64,000 nucleotides of DNA. It comes from Epiperipatus broadwayi. Taxonomy: Eukaryota > Onychophora > Udeonychophora > Euonychophora > Peripatidae. The stretch lies in assembly GCA_028023455.1 (NCBI GenBank), contig JAQFVV010006740.1:205501-269500 (forward strand), given 5' to 3'. This document shows, in pieces, positions 10,440-24,752 of the stretch (its first letter is position 1; every line of letters begins with the position of its first letter). Both the position numbers and the translations under genes were made by a program. The notes below the pieces were generated by a model that was not told the origin of the DNA, made no database searches, and worked only from the letters and a program-made list of their open reading frames with translations.

Positions 10440-12165
10440 AGACTTAAACTAGGGATTTAATGTCATTTCTATTAGCTCGATGTCCAGACCAGATGCATTT
10501 AATTTTTGTATTTTTTTCAATAATGACAATGATACCTCTTTGATATCGCATCCATGTATTATGCTGTCAAGTCTTTTTTGTTACTACCAACTTATCTCTC
10601 TATATATTTCATTACGAGGTCTAAAATCTGTATATTGTTCTTCTGTTAAGTATTTATTAAAAATGTTCATTTCAATTTTCTTATAATGTTAATTTATTTC
10701 TATCATTTAAATTTAAATTTTTAATTAAGTTCATCTGTCATATTTTCATACGTATATAATAATTTGACCAAGATAATTATAGTTGTTGAATTCTTTAAAT
10801 TTACTATTATAACACATTCTATGAAATATTATTATTGAACATTACTGTAGACTTTTAGCCATTATCTTTAGGATTATGTTCTTTCTTGAATCCGACAGCA
10901 TTGTATATGAGAAAAACTATATCATCTGCAAATGTTAGATGGGTTATATAATTATATTCCTCTTAACTTCCAATTTAAATTCAAAAAAATACATAGGTAA
11001 TATTGTAGTAACAAATGTTATATATATATATATATATATATATAAATGATAACAGATGGCGTTCTACCAAAAACACCGTCAAGCGTAGTTTTCTATTTAC
11101 ATAAACGTCAGAGTGAGTATTCACTATCTCTAACTTTAATTCCATTTTCAGATCATGATTTCAAGCTATTTGCTATCGTCAGTGAAAGACAGGAATAAGA
11201 AACTAGATCTAAACACAAACTCTGAGCATTTATGAAACAGTTTCTATTCAGCTTGCAAGCGTGAATCTTTTAGACACGTTAATGTTTTCAAACTCAGCAT
11301 AGCAAGCCAGATAGCTACATGGGTCTGATCTCAGTTCAGCATCACAATATAGTAGAAGCCTCTGCAATATACATCATTGCAAGAAAGTCCTCAAAGGTAC
11401 ATTTATGAAAAACAAAAAAACACAAGTTAAAAAACTTGCTAACACTTGTATTTATGATAACAGATGGTGTTCTACCAAAAACACCATCAAGTGTAGTTTT
11501 CTGTAGCTATCTGGCTTGCTATGCTGAGTTTGAAGACATTAACGTGTCTAAAAGATTCATGCTTGCAAGCTGAATAGAAACTGTTTCATAAATGCTCAGA
11601 GTTTGTGTTTAGATCTAGTTTCTTATTCCTGTCTTTCACTGATAATAGCAAATAGCTTGAAATCATGATCTGAAAGTGGAATTAAAGTTAGAGATAGTAA
11701 ATACTCACTCTGATGTTTATGTAAACAGAAAACTACGCTTGATGGTGTTTTTGGTAGAATGCCATCTGTTATCATAAATACAAGCGTTAGCAAGTTTTTT
11801 AACTTGTGTTTTTTTGTTTTTCATATATATATAATCACACTGTCATATACCCATATCAATATTATTTTTGCTTAGCATTTCCATATAATATAATTACATG
11901 TTACAATTTTATAATTATTTTCAGAATATGATTATGAAATTACCTTTATAATCAAATAATTTTTCATAATTTACATATCCAAAGAATAATTGCAATTCAT
12001 ACCCATTAAGTTGTTTATATTACTTCTATGTATATTTAAATGTCTATGGATATTAAAATCACTTTTGATACCAACTTATTTCTTTGGTTGGTTTGAAAAC
12101 AAAATTTAATAAAAATATGTTGTAATTATGTTGGTAAAGATTTACATGAAACTGATACATCTATA
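10440..12165 (-). mobile_element. RTE-type LINE relic (copy 3), interrupted
   Basis: Degenerate minus-strand homology to the RTE at 5515-6955 is seen at 10440-11020 (C-terminal and RT end) and resumes at about 11840-12165 (RT motif A region through the linker). The gap holds a (TA)n run and the inverted-repeat element at 11047-11821. No open frame survives. Divergence is greater than for the 5.5-kb copy, so this is an older insertion. Confidence 0.6.
11047..11821. repeat. Complex inverted-repeat element of x-Y-m-X-Y'-X' form
   Basis: Block X (about 98 bp, containing GATAACAGATGG and ACCAAAAACACC) occurs complete at 11403-11500, as its reverse complement at 11725-11821, and truncated at its outer side at 11047-11096. 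Block Y (11097-11318) recurs inverted at 11499-11724. A unique segment m (about 11319-11402) follows Y. The right part X-Y'-X' resembles a 420-bp TIR element; the left part is an inverted, end-truncated partner. It interrupts an RTE relic. No ORF is present. The class is unknown. Confidence 0.7.
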
Positions 12166-12189
12166 GTATTTTCCAGAAAGTTTGTGATC

Positions 12190-12482
12190 CTGCTGTTTTA
12201 GTTGCATTTTTATATTGGACTATTTTCATAATCTGAGTATTGAATGTCTTTACAAAAATTTAATTTTATTTAAATATTCCAAATATATTCAACTGTTAAT
12301 AATAGCACATCAAACAGGTTAATATATGAACAATGTTTTGAGAGGTATTATTCTCCTCTCTTCTTCAGGTGTTTCTGGCCTGACCAGTGACCAGATGAGC
12401 ATGAGATTCCAACTTGGATCTTTAGATTCTTGAATATTGAAATTGAAGGTAATGCTCTAACCAACTGAGCCATCCTGCCAAA
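12190..12482 (-). mobile_element. tRNA-derived SINE, longer family (copy 1)
   Basis: On the minus strand a tRNA-like head has A-box ATGGCTCAGTTGG (about 12462-12474) and B-box CCAAGTTGGAATCTC (about 12403-12417), followed by a body of about 200 bp. The body is shared with 29015-29312 and, without the tRNA head, with 33609-33966 (blocks TTGGACTATTT and TTTAAATATTCCAAATA). It adjoins an RTE relic on the left. Family name not assigned. Confidence 0.65.
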
Positions 12483-12730
12483 GCCAACAGTCAGTAGAAA
12501 TTTCATATATTTATCTATGAGGTTCCTTCTGATTTCTCCACTTTTTCTTAAGAGCAAACTTGATTAGTAGTTTCCATACATTATGTATAGTCACACTAGG
12601 TTGGCTTATGAGATTGTTTGATATGTTAATATAACTATTACAGTTTTAAAAATAATATAAAATAACAATTCATGTCAATTGTTAATACAGAGTTTAATAT
12701 AAATAAATAAAATAATAACAAATAATATTT

Positions 12731-12768
12731 CCAAGTGCTTTCAACTCTTACGAGTCCTTATCAAGGCA
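12731..12768 (-). ncRNA. Degenerate hammerhead ribozyme, left arm
   Basis: Minus strand: TTGATAA (12764-12758) stands for CUGAUGA. A stem II follows of form GACTC-GTAA-GAGTT, then intact GAAA, then AG-CA-CT as a two-pair stem III with U at the cleavage position. Two core substitutions suggest it is inactive. Confidence 0.5.
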
Positions 12769-12891
12769 GTGTAAAAAGTTCTATTTTCTCCTAGGTGATG
12801 ATTTAACATTTCATTGTATTGGCCAGGAACAACTAATCGGAAAGCTGGTTAATTTCGAATTCATAGCACAAGATGAATAGAACTTTTTACA

Positions 12892-12935
12892 CTGCTTTGA
12901 TAAGGATTCATAAGAGTTGAAAGCGCTTGAAAATA
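12892..12935 (+). ncRNA. Degenerate hammerhead ribozyme, right arm
   Basis: Plus strand: TTGATAA (12897-12903), stem II with ATTC/GAGT, intact GAAA (12919-12922) and AG-CG-CT as stem III. It is the mirror of the motif at 12731-12768 and shares its core substitutions, so these probably predate the pairing of the arms or are family-wide. Confidence 0.5.
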
Positions 12936-13021
12936 TTATTTATTATTATTTTATTTATTTATTTATATTAAACTCTGTATTAACAATTGACACAAATTGT
13001 TATTTTATATTATTTTTATAT

Positions 13022-16002
<2,981 letters not shown>

Positions 16003-16094
16003 GTTAATGAAATAAAAAATATAACCATTCCTCAAATATTATTATAAGCATGTACAGATAATATTTATTATTTATTATTATTATTATTATTATT

Positions 16095-19000
16095 GGTGAT
16101 ATTAAATAGGTTTAAATGTTATTTACCTTAGATTTAGGTTGTATAAAGGCAAATAACTATTACATTTATAGAAAACGTTGCTATATTACAATTATTATAT
16201 TTTTATAAATTCTTAAGTTTTAACCCAAAATTAAATGGAGTTAATCATCCTTATTTAGTTGAGTAAATCTGAAAAGAATATATTATGTGTCACTCTTATA
16301 TATTAATATGAATTTTAAAAATGTTATGTAGTATGCAGTAATCCATCCAAATGATTTAGTTGTATTTTGTTAGTAGAATTTTATTCCTAATATTTAAGCC
16401 TGCAAATAAATACAGTAAAAGATCATGAGGTAAAATAAATAAACATTATATCATAAATATTATTTAGGTATGCTAAACAATAATGCCACTTTACTCTTTT
16501 AAAAGAGTGAAAACTTTTTCAACATTATTAATTTGGGTTGATCAATAATTGTTTAGTTTTGGAAACATACTAATTAAGGTATAACTATAAAACATTTATC
16601 TTTTATTGTGATGACAATAGCTGTTATTCTCCAGTATTTAAATTGGGGATTATTCTAAAATAATAAACAACTTTTTTTTTTAATATTAGTGTCTTTGCAA
16701 CACTGTATAATAATACACTTTTCATATCATAGCTTAAAATTAGATTTAGACATTTTTTATTTATATTGCATAATAAAGCAATTGTTGCTTTTTAATACTT
16801 CTCTTTTATTTTAAAGAAACACCGTCACAACATATTTACGAGACAAAGGTCATATTAGAAATATTAGCTTATCTATAAGTCTATTTGGATTTAAATACAT
16901 CATTATTGTTATGAATGCTATCTGAAATACAAAAGTATTAGGTAAAATAATGGACATAAAATCCTTTTTACATTGTCATATTCTAGGATGAGTAAACACA
17001 TTTTACTTTTATGCATTTATTTTCTAACTTTATATAACCTTGAGATACATTATTAGTCAATAGTATATTCTATATTACTAGGCTTAGTTTAAACACAGAT
17101 CAAGTTACTCTTAATTAATTTTTATAGTAAGTAACAATATATTTGCAAAGTTTTTTATTAAAATATAATAAGATTAAGAGTACCTGTATATATTATTGAA
17201 CCCTGAAGAACATTTATTATTTTATTAAATTTAAATGTATTATTAAGATATAGGCTAATTGTAGCTTATATGGAAATATAAAATCTGTAGGTATTACTGT
17301 AGAGTTGAGTTACATTAGTGATAGTCGCACTTTCACATTATTGTCACCATCTTGACCCACCTTTTTGGGAGGGTTTGGGAATCTCTCTAAAATGTTATTT
17401 AAGCAGTTGATACAAAAATGATATGCCTGAAATTCGTATTGTTTTTGAAGATATTCTAGAAACAACTATGTAATATAAAAAAATAAAATCAATGTTGTCA
17501 CTATATTTAAGGCAACATCTTTTAAACTCAAAGACTCATAGAATGAAAATGATATAAAAATAATGGTACTATCATAAATTTAATAAAAAAATCCCCCAAA
17601 AATAAGTAAGTTTTTCTTAATAAAAATGTGTATCAAATACATAAATAATAAAAAAAATCAGATGATTGAAATAATGCATTAGAAATATTAATTATTACAA
17701 AAATAAAGTTGCAGATCTATTATCATTCTATTATTAATATATAGCAGTTTTATTTAACATACCACAAATAATGTATAGAACATATTTGACTTAACCAATC
17801 AAAACACAAGTCTTATAAAATATAATACAAAACATATGCAACTCTATAAGAAACAAAGACAGTATTTGTTCTTGTGAAACAGCATATAAAAACTGTAATG
17901 AAATTTTAATGCATCTTTTATTATATTTTCTGCCATATACATAAGACAAAAGTTCTTCATAATATTTTATTTTCTTTATTAATAATTAATTAAATATTTA
18001 AAAAAATTATATGCTGGTATTTTGCAATGGATATATAGATTATAAAAAGCCATAATATGTCAATACATAGACTTAAAAATATTATTGAATTCTGATAAAA
18101 TATTTATCAAAACAAAACAGGAATCAGTATAACCCATGACTTCAGTAAAGAAAATAGTATTGGTTATAGTATATAACAGGGTGATTTTACTAGTACAAAA
18201 CATTTTATAGAAATTTTACAGGACATGTATTTTTCCATTAAATAAAAAGCTATGATATTAAAATAATTTGGCATTATTTAAATTATCTACATATTAATAA
18301 TATGTATAAAAATAATACTTAAGAGTTTCAGGAAATGTTATAGGAGCTATTAAACAAAAGCAAAACATTCCAAAGTAAAGATGGATATAAAAAAATAAAT
18401 ATTAATAGTATAAATAAGAAGTTAAAAAAATATGCATATTTTAACCACATTATTATTTCAATGGGAAATAATTGTTAAAATTCATTTTAGAAGTAAATAT
18501 AGATTAAATGATTTTTGTGAAAAAATACTTAATATTAAAAAAAACATCCCTATGTGATGGAGAAAAAAGTTTTTTAACTGAAGTGTTTTTTTTTTTTTTA
18601 TTAGAGGTTAATAATGAATTTAAATGAATACAGACAATAATGCAGATTACACAATCCGGAAATGCAAACGTAACAAAGAAAGTTAAAAATCAAAATTTAT
18701 GGATATGGAAATAAAAAGGTATTATAGGTATCTTTTAATAAATTAAGAAGCTAAGATGAAACAACTGAATTTGTCTCCAAAAGAGAGACAATAAATGGAC
18801 TGTTAAAATATTCAATTAGATCAAGATATATTGGAAGATATCTAGAAAAAGTCCATACATGAAATAAATAAAAAAAAGTTTTTGGAATAATAAAGGGAGG
18901 GGGGGGAGGAGCTAAGAATAAGAAAATGGTTTAAATTTTGATAGATCTTCATTCTGAAGTAATTTAATTACGTTTAAAAATAATGATAATTTCTTGAGTT

Positions 19001-20180
19001 ATCTAATCCTCAGAAAATTTGAAACTTTTTATAAACACTCAGCAGCTTTATTAGTCCATTAAAAAGATTTTAAAGTTATTGTTAAAGTGATTGGAGAATG
19101 TGATAATGTAAGATGTCAAGTTCCAATGGTAATAAATTCGGATCTTCAAGAGCATTTTGCATAGAAACAACTGTTTCTGTAAATTTGAGTTTGAAGAACT
19201 TGTAAATTTGGAAATTTAAATTTCTGACATGGTAAAATTTGATTTTAGTACAACTGGTATTTATAAATATATAAAACGTTTTAAAGGAAAAATATATATG
19301 ATTGCAAAAGATAAAATGATAAAAAAACGATGATCACTACTATAGTAGTGGAAATAAAATTGGAATACGTGTGGGTGAGTTCAATATTGGCTTTGGAATA
19401 TTTTATAAATTTGAATAGGTTGATTAATAATACAAAAGATAAAATAAATAATACATTGAATCGATCTTGAGCATTTATATACTGCAGGAAAACTAAGATG
19501 AATTTGAGAATTTAATGATACAACATTTGCTTATTTGCAAAAAACGCCAGGACTAACTTAACAAATGCTTCTCCATTTTATAGTCAAGAAAGAGAATATA
19601 AACATGGTTTTGAATCAGGTATTGTGGAGGTAGTTTGTGAAAAAGATAAATGACAGAAAGAGAAAGTTTAAAAAGGCTTGGTTTATTACTCAAAATGAAC
19701 AAGTAATGAATCAGAAAATCAGTAGCGTTAAAATAAACAAAATATGGTTCTCTTTAAATTTTTAACAATAAAGTAGTGTATTTCGTTTTGTTTTTCTTCT
19801 GGTGAGCATGATTATGGTATTAGCCCGGTCAAAAGTATATTTAAACTTTTCAAATTAATTTTTTTATTTTTTATTTCCTGTTATAATGTCCTTAAATTAT
19901 ATATACATGTTTTGCACTAGTGAATAGCATTTTATTCAATAATTTAAATCTAAAAAATATTGGCAACAAGAACAAAATTAATTTATAGTATAAGTTAGCT
20001 TTGATAGCAAAGTTAGGCAATTAAAAATTAATTAATTAAAAATAATTTTAGAAAAAAAAATATTTAAAAAATAAACAGATATATTCACAAACTTAAGTTT
20101 GAACTATCTAGAAATGTATTTTAAATATGAAACTTTATTTTTGAATTCATAGAATAAATCTTATTTTTGATTTCGTAGAA
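16095..20180. other. No feature recognised
   Basis: About 4 kb of AT-rich DNA with frequent stops in all frames. The part 18600-19800 is slightly less AT-rich and may be an old, unrecognisable element; I cannot identify any domain. Confidence 0.45.
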
Positions 20181-20188
20181 GTGTGATG

Positions 20189-20191
<3 letters not shown>

Positions 20192-20220
<29 letters not shown>

Positions 20221-20234
20221 TATTATATAACTTA

Positions 20235-20272
<38 letters not shown>

Positions 20273-20283
20273 TAAGTTATTAA
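20192..20283. repeat. TA-repeat palindrome
   Basis: A first (TA)n run at 20192-20214 is followed by a palindrome: ATAACTTAGC and its reverse complement GCTAAGTTAT flank a second pure TA tract (20226-20283), forming a long cruciform-capable hairpin. Confidence 0.9.
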
Positions 20284-20811
20284 TGACTATAACAATTTGT
20301 ATTAAATGTTTAATAAAAATGTTTTTGAAAGTATAAATAAATTTCATATAATGAATAATTAATTGGCTTTACCTAAATCAATTATAACGCGAAAACCAAA
20401 AATATAATTTTATAATTTCTTCATAATGTTCAAAAAATATATATGTTGGTTTAAAAAACAACAGTATTTTAAGTAAACATATTTATTTTGCAGTACTATA
20501 TGCTATATATTTTCCGCAATGGAATGGACATAAATTAAGATAAACTTATATATGAGAAAATTAATACAAAGTAGTGATATTATCTAACAGCCAAATAGAC
20601 AGTGAAAATATCAAGTGCAAAATAAAAACTTACCTAGGTTAAGTCATAGAATTACAAACAATATAAAAACAAGAGGGATGTTATAATTGATATAAAAAGT
20701 AATGCAATCTTTTTGCATAACTATTTAATAACTAATTACCATTTGAATTTTTAAGATTTAATGACACTTTTGAAATAAAGTCCAAAAGTTATGTCATAAA
20801 TTGCCTTTTAA

Positions 20812-21652
20812 CCCTTTAACTGTCCAATTGTTCATTCGCTGCAGGTGGTATCACTCAAAGCTTTTAATTAGCCGATGCACAAAATAATGTATCAATTTTT
20901 CAAAAGTTATTGACCGTTTTTTTAAATATATTCACTTTAGTTTCGTTTTTAAAAAGTATATTAGTAATTTCTCACATTATAAAAATAAACGAAAGTTTGT
21001 TCAAAAATAAATTTTGATTTTTAATTTTAAAAATATTTGTTACGGTTGACATGAAAAGAAACGGCAATCATAATTTCACGTTATGATTTTTTTTTCCCGA
21101 CTTTGCAATAAATAAATAATTCTTGCTAAAATCGTAACTATTTTTGTAAAATAATATTTATTTTTGACATATTATATGAAAATAATTTGTATTTTATTTG
21201 TATTTCATCAAAAAATATTTTTAAAATGCTCTAAAACATTCGTTTATCATTTTCAAAATAAAACAAAAGCGTTCAGTAAATTTTTAATTTTTGGCAGCCA
21301 TATAAAAATTTTAACAGCCAATAAGATTCAAGAAAAGATGATGAGAAGGCGGAGCTTTTCCATTTTCTTTTGTTTACAAAATTTCAACAGCCAATAAGAT
21401 TCAAGAAAAGATGTGAAAAGGCAGTGCTTAGTTTTTGTTTGACATAAATCATCAATTAATTGATTTTTTACTTGTAAAATAATTCAATAGATGGCAGTAT
21501 ATTATAAAACTTTTTGCGTTCTAAAAAATGACGTTAAAACCGTAAACGTAGTCCAAAAACTAAGCAATTTACAGCGATGTCAAATTTACTCGATTAAAAC
21601 GAATATGTATCAAAAAGTGCCTCGATTAAGAACGAGTCAAACAGTTAAAAGG
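20812..21652. mobile_element. piggyBac-like MITE (copy B)
   Basis: The 841-bp element begins CCCTTTAACTGT and ends with the inverted ACAGTTAAAAGG. It is flanked on both sides by TTAA (20808-20811 and 21653-21656), the target duplication characteristic of piggyBac. Internal blocks are shared with 9273-10019. A 24-bp block around CAGCCAATAAGATTCAAG is directly repeated at about 21314 and 21389. Short frames at 21164-21397 and 21491-21679 lie in the element but resemble no transposase. Confidence 0.8.
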
Positions 21653-21656
21653 TTAA

Positions 21657-23742
21657 TGTTAGTAAATACGAATCAATAACAGTAATATATAATATATACT
21701 TAATAAATCAGTGAGTTGCAAATTAAAAGTTTTAAGATTAATAACAATTAAAATGTATAAATCAAAAACCTTTTAATTTTATTTTTCCAATTATTCTTCT
21801 TTTGGTAGAACACATTACTGTAATTTACTTCGTAAGAATGGTCACATAACGTCAAATATGTAACTTCTTATCTTGTGTCTAATTTTTATTTTTTTTATTT
21901 TTTTGTAAAGTATAAATGATATTTTTTTCTAGTGTTAAAGTTTCTTTAATATTAGGAACAAACATTTATATATTTGCCAATGATGAATTTGTAAAGTTTT
22001 TAGAGCATATATTTTTAATGTAGCCTATGAACTGACATCTAAACTTTAATTTAACTCCTTCATTAAAATTGCCATTGTAATTTGGAAATTTAGATAGATA
22101 GTTTTGTTCTAAATTTAAATTGTATAATTATTGCTAGCTATGACAATCATTTAATTTAATTGCAATCATTTTTACTATAATATAACACTTTATTTTGGAA
22201 TTTTGAAATAAAGCTTCCAAATATAATTTATGTTGTTACATGGTTTAATTTATATAGATTAAATATCTGAGTGATGGTACATTTGGTCTAGTGGCTCTTT
22301 CTGGTGTTGGATATTAATGAACCGACTTCCCATTATAATGTATATAAATTTAACATGTTCTGAAAAGAATGAAGCTTATACAATTTGAAAAATGTTTTTT
22401 TATTGTTAATTATAAATTTTGAGATATTTTGACAGTTGTAATCAACTACAGTTTATTTAAATCTTTATTATTTTCTGTCTAATTATCCATTTAAGACTTA
22501 TTGAATTTTCATTTAAAAGTTTATTGGTTGCTTACTTTTTCAATATGTTCTGAGTAGAGCAATCTTTTTCTATTAGGCAAATTTATATATTTTTTATTTG
22601 CTTTAAAATATGTTTTAAATTTTATTAATATCTATTTTATGTATTAATATTTGTTATTGTTAATCTTGAGTTTAAATTTTATAGTTTTTTTGTTTATAAG
22701 TTAATATAAATTGTTATAGAGTTTCAGAGAACCCTTTTTCCTGTTTTATCATTAATACGTGTTATCAAGCCAATTGCAAAAAAATATAATTTTTAAAAAT
22801 ATAACTCACTTGAGATATTTATTTACAAATTAAATATTTATTAACATATTTTTTTTATATAAACAAATCTACATTCTCACTAAATTTATGAATAGGTAGC
22901 TCTTGAATATAATCCCAATTTTTATGCAGTGTACAACAATAATTTCATAAAATTAAATTATATTATGTCCGAATGGAAAACAAAACTTTATCTCTACTCT
23001 ATACAAATGTCAAAAACAATGTAGATTAGAGTAACAAAAATAATTAGTCATTTTATTAAATAATTTTTTATATAATTGACAATAATTTTAAAGGTCTAAG
23101 TTATAATGTAATTAACTTTATTAATTATGGTGACCCTATTCTTTCAATACATCAAAAAAAAAAGTCAAACAAACTGAAGATTAATTTCATTCTGAGAATC
23201 ACATTTTAAAAATAAATGAACAATATTTAGGGCAACACATTTGTTTGGTAAAATAACACATTTTGACAGTCAGTACAGCTTGTATTAATGTCAAATGATC
23301 CTGATAGGTGGCCAGAAAAAAATAGTATTAATATTCAATTTTTTACTATAAAATTTCCACAACAAATAAGTTGATAAAAGATTTTCTCAATCACATTACT
23401 ACAAAGAAAATGCACAACAATCGAATAGAAAGTGGTGAATGCTCATTTTCAAAATTAAAAAAAATAAAAAAAAACTTTTTGGTGTCTAACATGCCACAAT
23501 CTAGAAAGATTCTCAGCATTAGAAATTATTTTAACTGAAAATAAATTAAAAGATTTACTTGATTTATATATCATAAAAAAAATTGCATATGTAAAAGGAG
23601 AGGATAAGGAAATTTTAAATAAATATCTGTTAACCCAATTTTCATCTGATATTAAATTATTTTTGTTTATTTAATAAAATTTACATGATAAATTACAATA
23701 TTTTAAATACAAGTATATTTTACATACCTAGAGTCTACATGT
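21657..23742. other. No feature recognised
   Basis: AT-rich non-coding sequence; no repeat structure or coding potential recognised. Confidence 0.5.
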
Positions 23743-23847
23743 AATATTTGGAATTTGAACACAGACTTTCAAGCTTTTTTCAGCCATCCACTTTATAACA
23801 TATAACAGATACATGTGACCACACACATGCAAAAAAATAAATGATCT

Positions 23848-23889
23848 CCAATATACATATTTTATGCTGAACCAGCACTCATCAGTTGG
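23848..23889 (-). ncRNA. Type I hammerhead ribozyme, left arm, one core change
   Basis: Read on the minus strand: stem I CCAA/TTGG, intact CTGATGA, a six-pair stem II (GTGCTG/CAGCAT, one G-U) with GTT loop, then AAA where GAA is expected, a three-pair stem III (ATA/TAT, TG loop), and A at the cleavage position directly before stem I. Every helix abuts the core as required. Only the invariant G12 is lost. Confidence 0.7.
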
Positions 23890-24280
23890 TCGAGATCATG
23901 ATCTGCCATATATACATTCAGTGCTCAGTTTATATTAAGATAAAACTTCTCACTGTAAAGGACAGGCTTCAGTCAACTCCATTCTACAATTCTTCAGCTA
24001 TCTATACCATAGAAAATCTGATGAAGGAATGTCCAAATTTCTTGTTAATGCCAATATGATTATATTTAAATGGACAAGGTCATATACAAGAGGGGTCAGA
24101 GTGACTCAGTGGCAACATGGGCATGGTAATAATATTGACATTAAAAAAGGATTTTGACATTCCATCATCAGATCTTCAATATTTTGGATGGTTGAAGAGT
24201 TGAAAGGTAAAATAGATTGAAGCCTGTCCATTAAATTGTGAAGATTTTCTATGTTAATATAAACTGAGCACTGATCTGGG

Positions 24281-24322
24281 ACAACTGGTGAGTGCTGGTT
24301 CAGCATGAAATATCTATATTGG
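24281..24322 (+). ncRNA. Type I hammerhead ribozyme, right arm, one core change
   Basis: Same 42-nt fold as the left arm: stem II GTGCTG/CAGCAT with GTT loop, intact GAA, stem III ATA/TAT with TC loop, and A before TTGG. Here the GAAA element is intact but the first core block reads CTGGTGA instead of CTGATGA, and one stem I pair is lost. The two arms have therefore decayed at different core positions. Confidence 0.7.
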
Positions 24323-24638
24323 AGATCATTTATCTTTTTTGCATGTGCATGGTCATGTGTATTGTTTGTATGCGATAGAGGGGAATACTGAAAGGAACTT
24401 GACAGTCTAGGTTTAAAATCTCAAATATTATGACAAATTATAAAGGCTTATTTTTTTTTATATTTTAGTTTTTTTTTTAATTTTTACAATCGTATTAAAG
24501 TTTGGACCCACAATATAGTTCATTAATGTAAAAAAAAAAAAAAAAACTGTTTAAAAACCTGAATTTGAAGTAAAAAAAAAAAAAATTGAATTTGAAGCAA
24601 AAAAAAACACACGCACACACATACACAAATACCTATAT

Positions 24639-24740
24639 GGCAAGCATTGGTGGTTGAGAGATCAGCACTGCTGCCTTACAAACAGTTGTCCCGGGTTAGC
24701 GGGTTCGCTTTCCGGTCGATGCTATGGCAAATGAAAAAAA
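24639..24740 (+). mobile_element. Short tRNA-derived SINE, copy 2, with 12-bp target duplication
   Basis: The A-box-like TGGTTGAGAGAT and B-box GGGTTCGCTTTCC are followed by GATGCTATGGC and a poly-A run. AAATACCTATAT flanks the insert on both sides (24627-24638 and 24741-24752). It is homologous to 6783-6881. Confidence 0.85.
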
Positions 24741-24752
24741 AAATACCTATAT

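Larger units (their letters stand above)
12645..13021. mobile_element. PLE/retrozyme-like inverted pair
   Basis: Two arms (12645-12785 and 12876-13021) are imperfect reverse complements around a 90-bp spacer. Each arm, read outward from the centre, has ACTTTTTACACTGC, a hammerhead-like motif, and then an AT-rich 3' region with TTAAACTCTGTATTAAC. No coding sequence remains. The outward-facing layout matches the PLE pairs at 36911-37720 and 40458-41328. Assignment to a PLE or its non-autonomous derivative is inference from the ribozyme motif and layout. Confidence 0.6.
23743..24429. mobile_element. Inverted pair carrying two hammerhead ribozymes
   Basis: Left arm (23743-24060) and right arm (about 24125-24429) are diverged reverse complements around a short spacer. 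Each arm, read outward, carries a hammerhead-like fold about 110-145 bp before its outer end (23848-23889 minus, 24281-24322 plus). The outer ends share AATATTTG. The frame at 24106-24306 is a by-product of the right arm with no known domain. Size, ribozyme and outward layout fit a retrozyme or non-autonomous PLE multimer. No RT or endonuclease is encoded. Confidence 0.7.

Noticed and set aside
12403-12474. True tRNA gene on the minus strand
   Set aside because: The cloverleaf is incomplete and a SINE body shared with other loci follows directly.
24000-24030. CTGATGA followed by a GGA/TCC hairpin on the plus strand near 24017, with a counterpart in the right arm
   Set aside because: GAAA is replaced and stem I/III do not form. 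The well-formed ribozymes lie on the opposite strand of the same arms, so this is probably chance.
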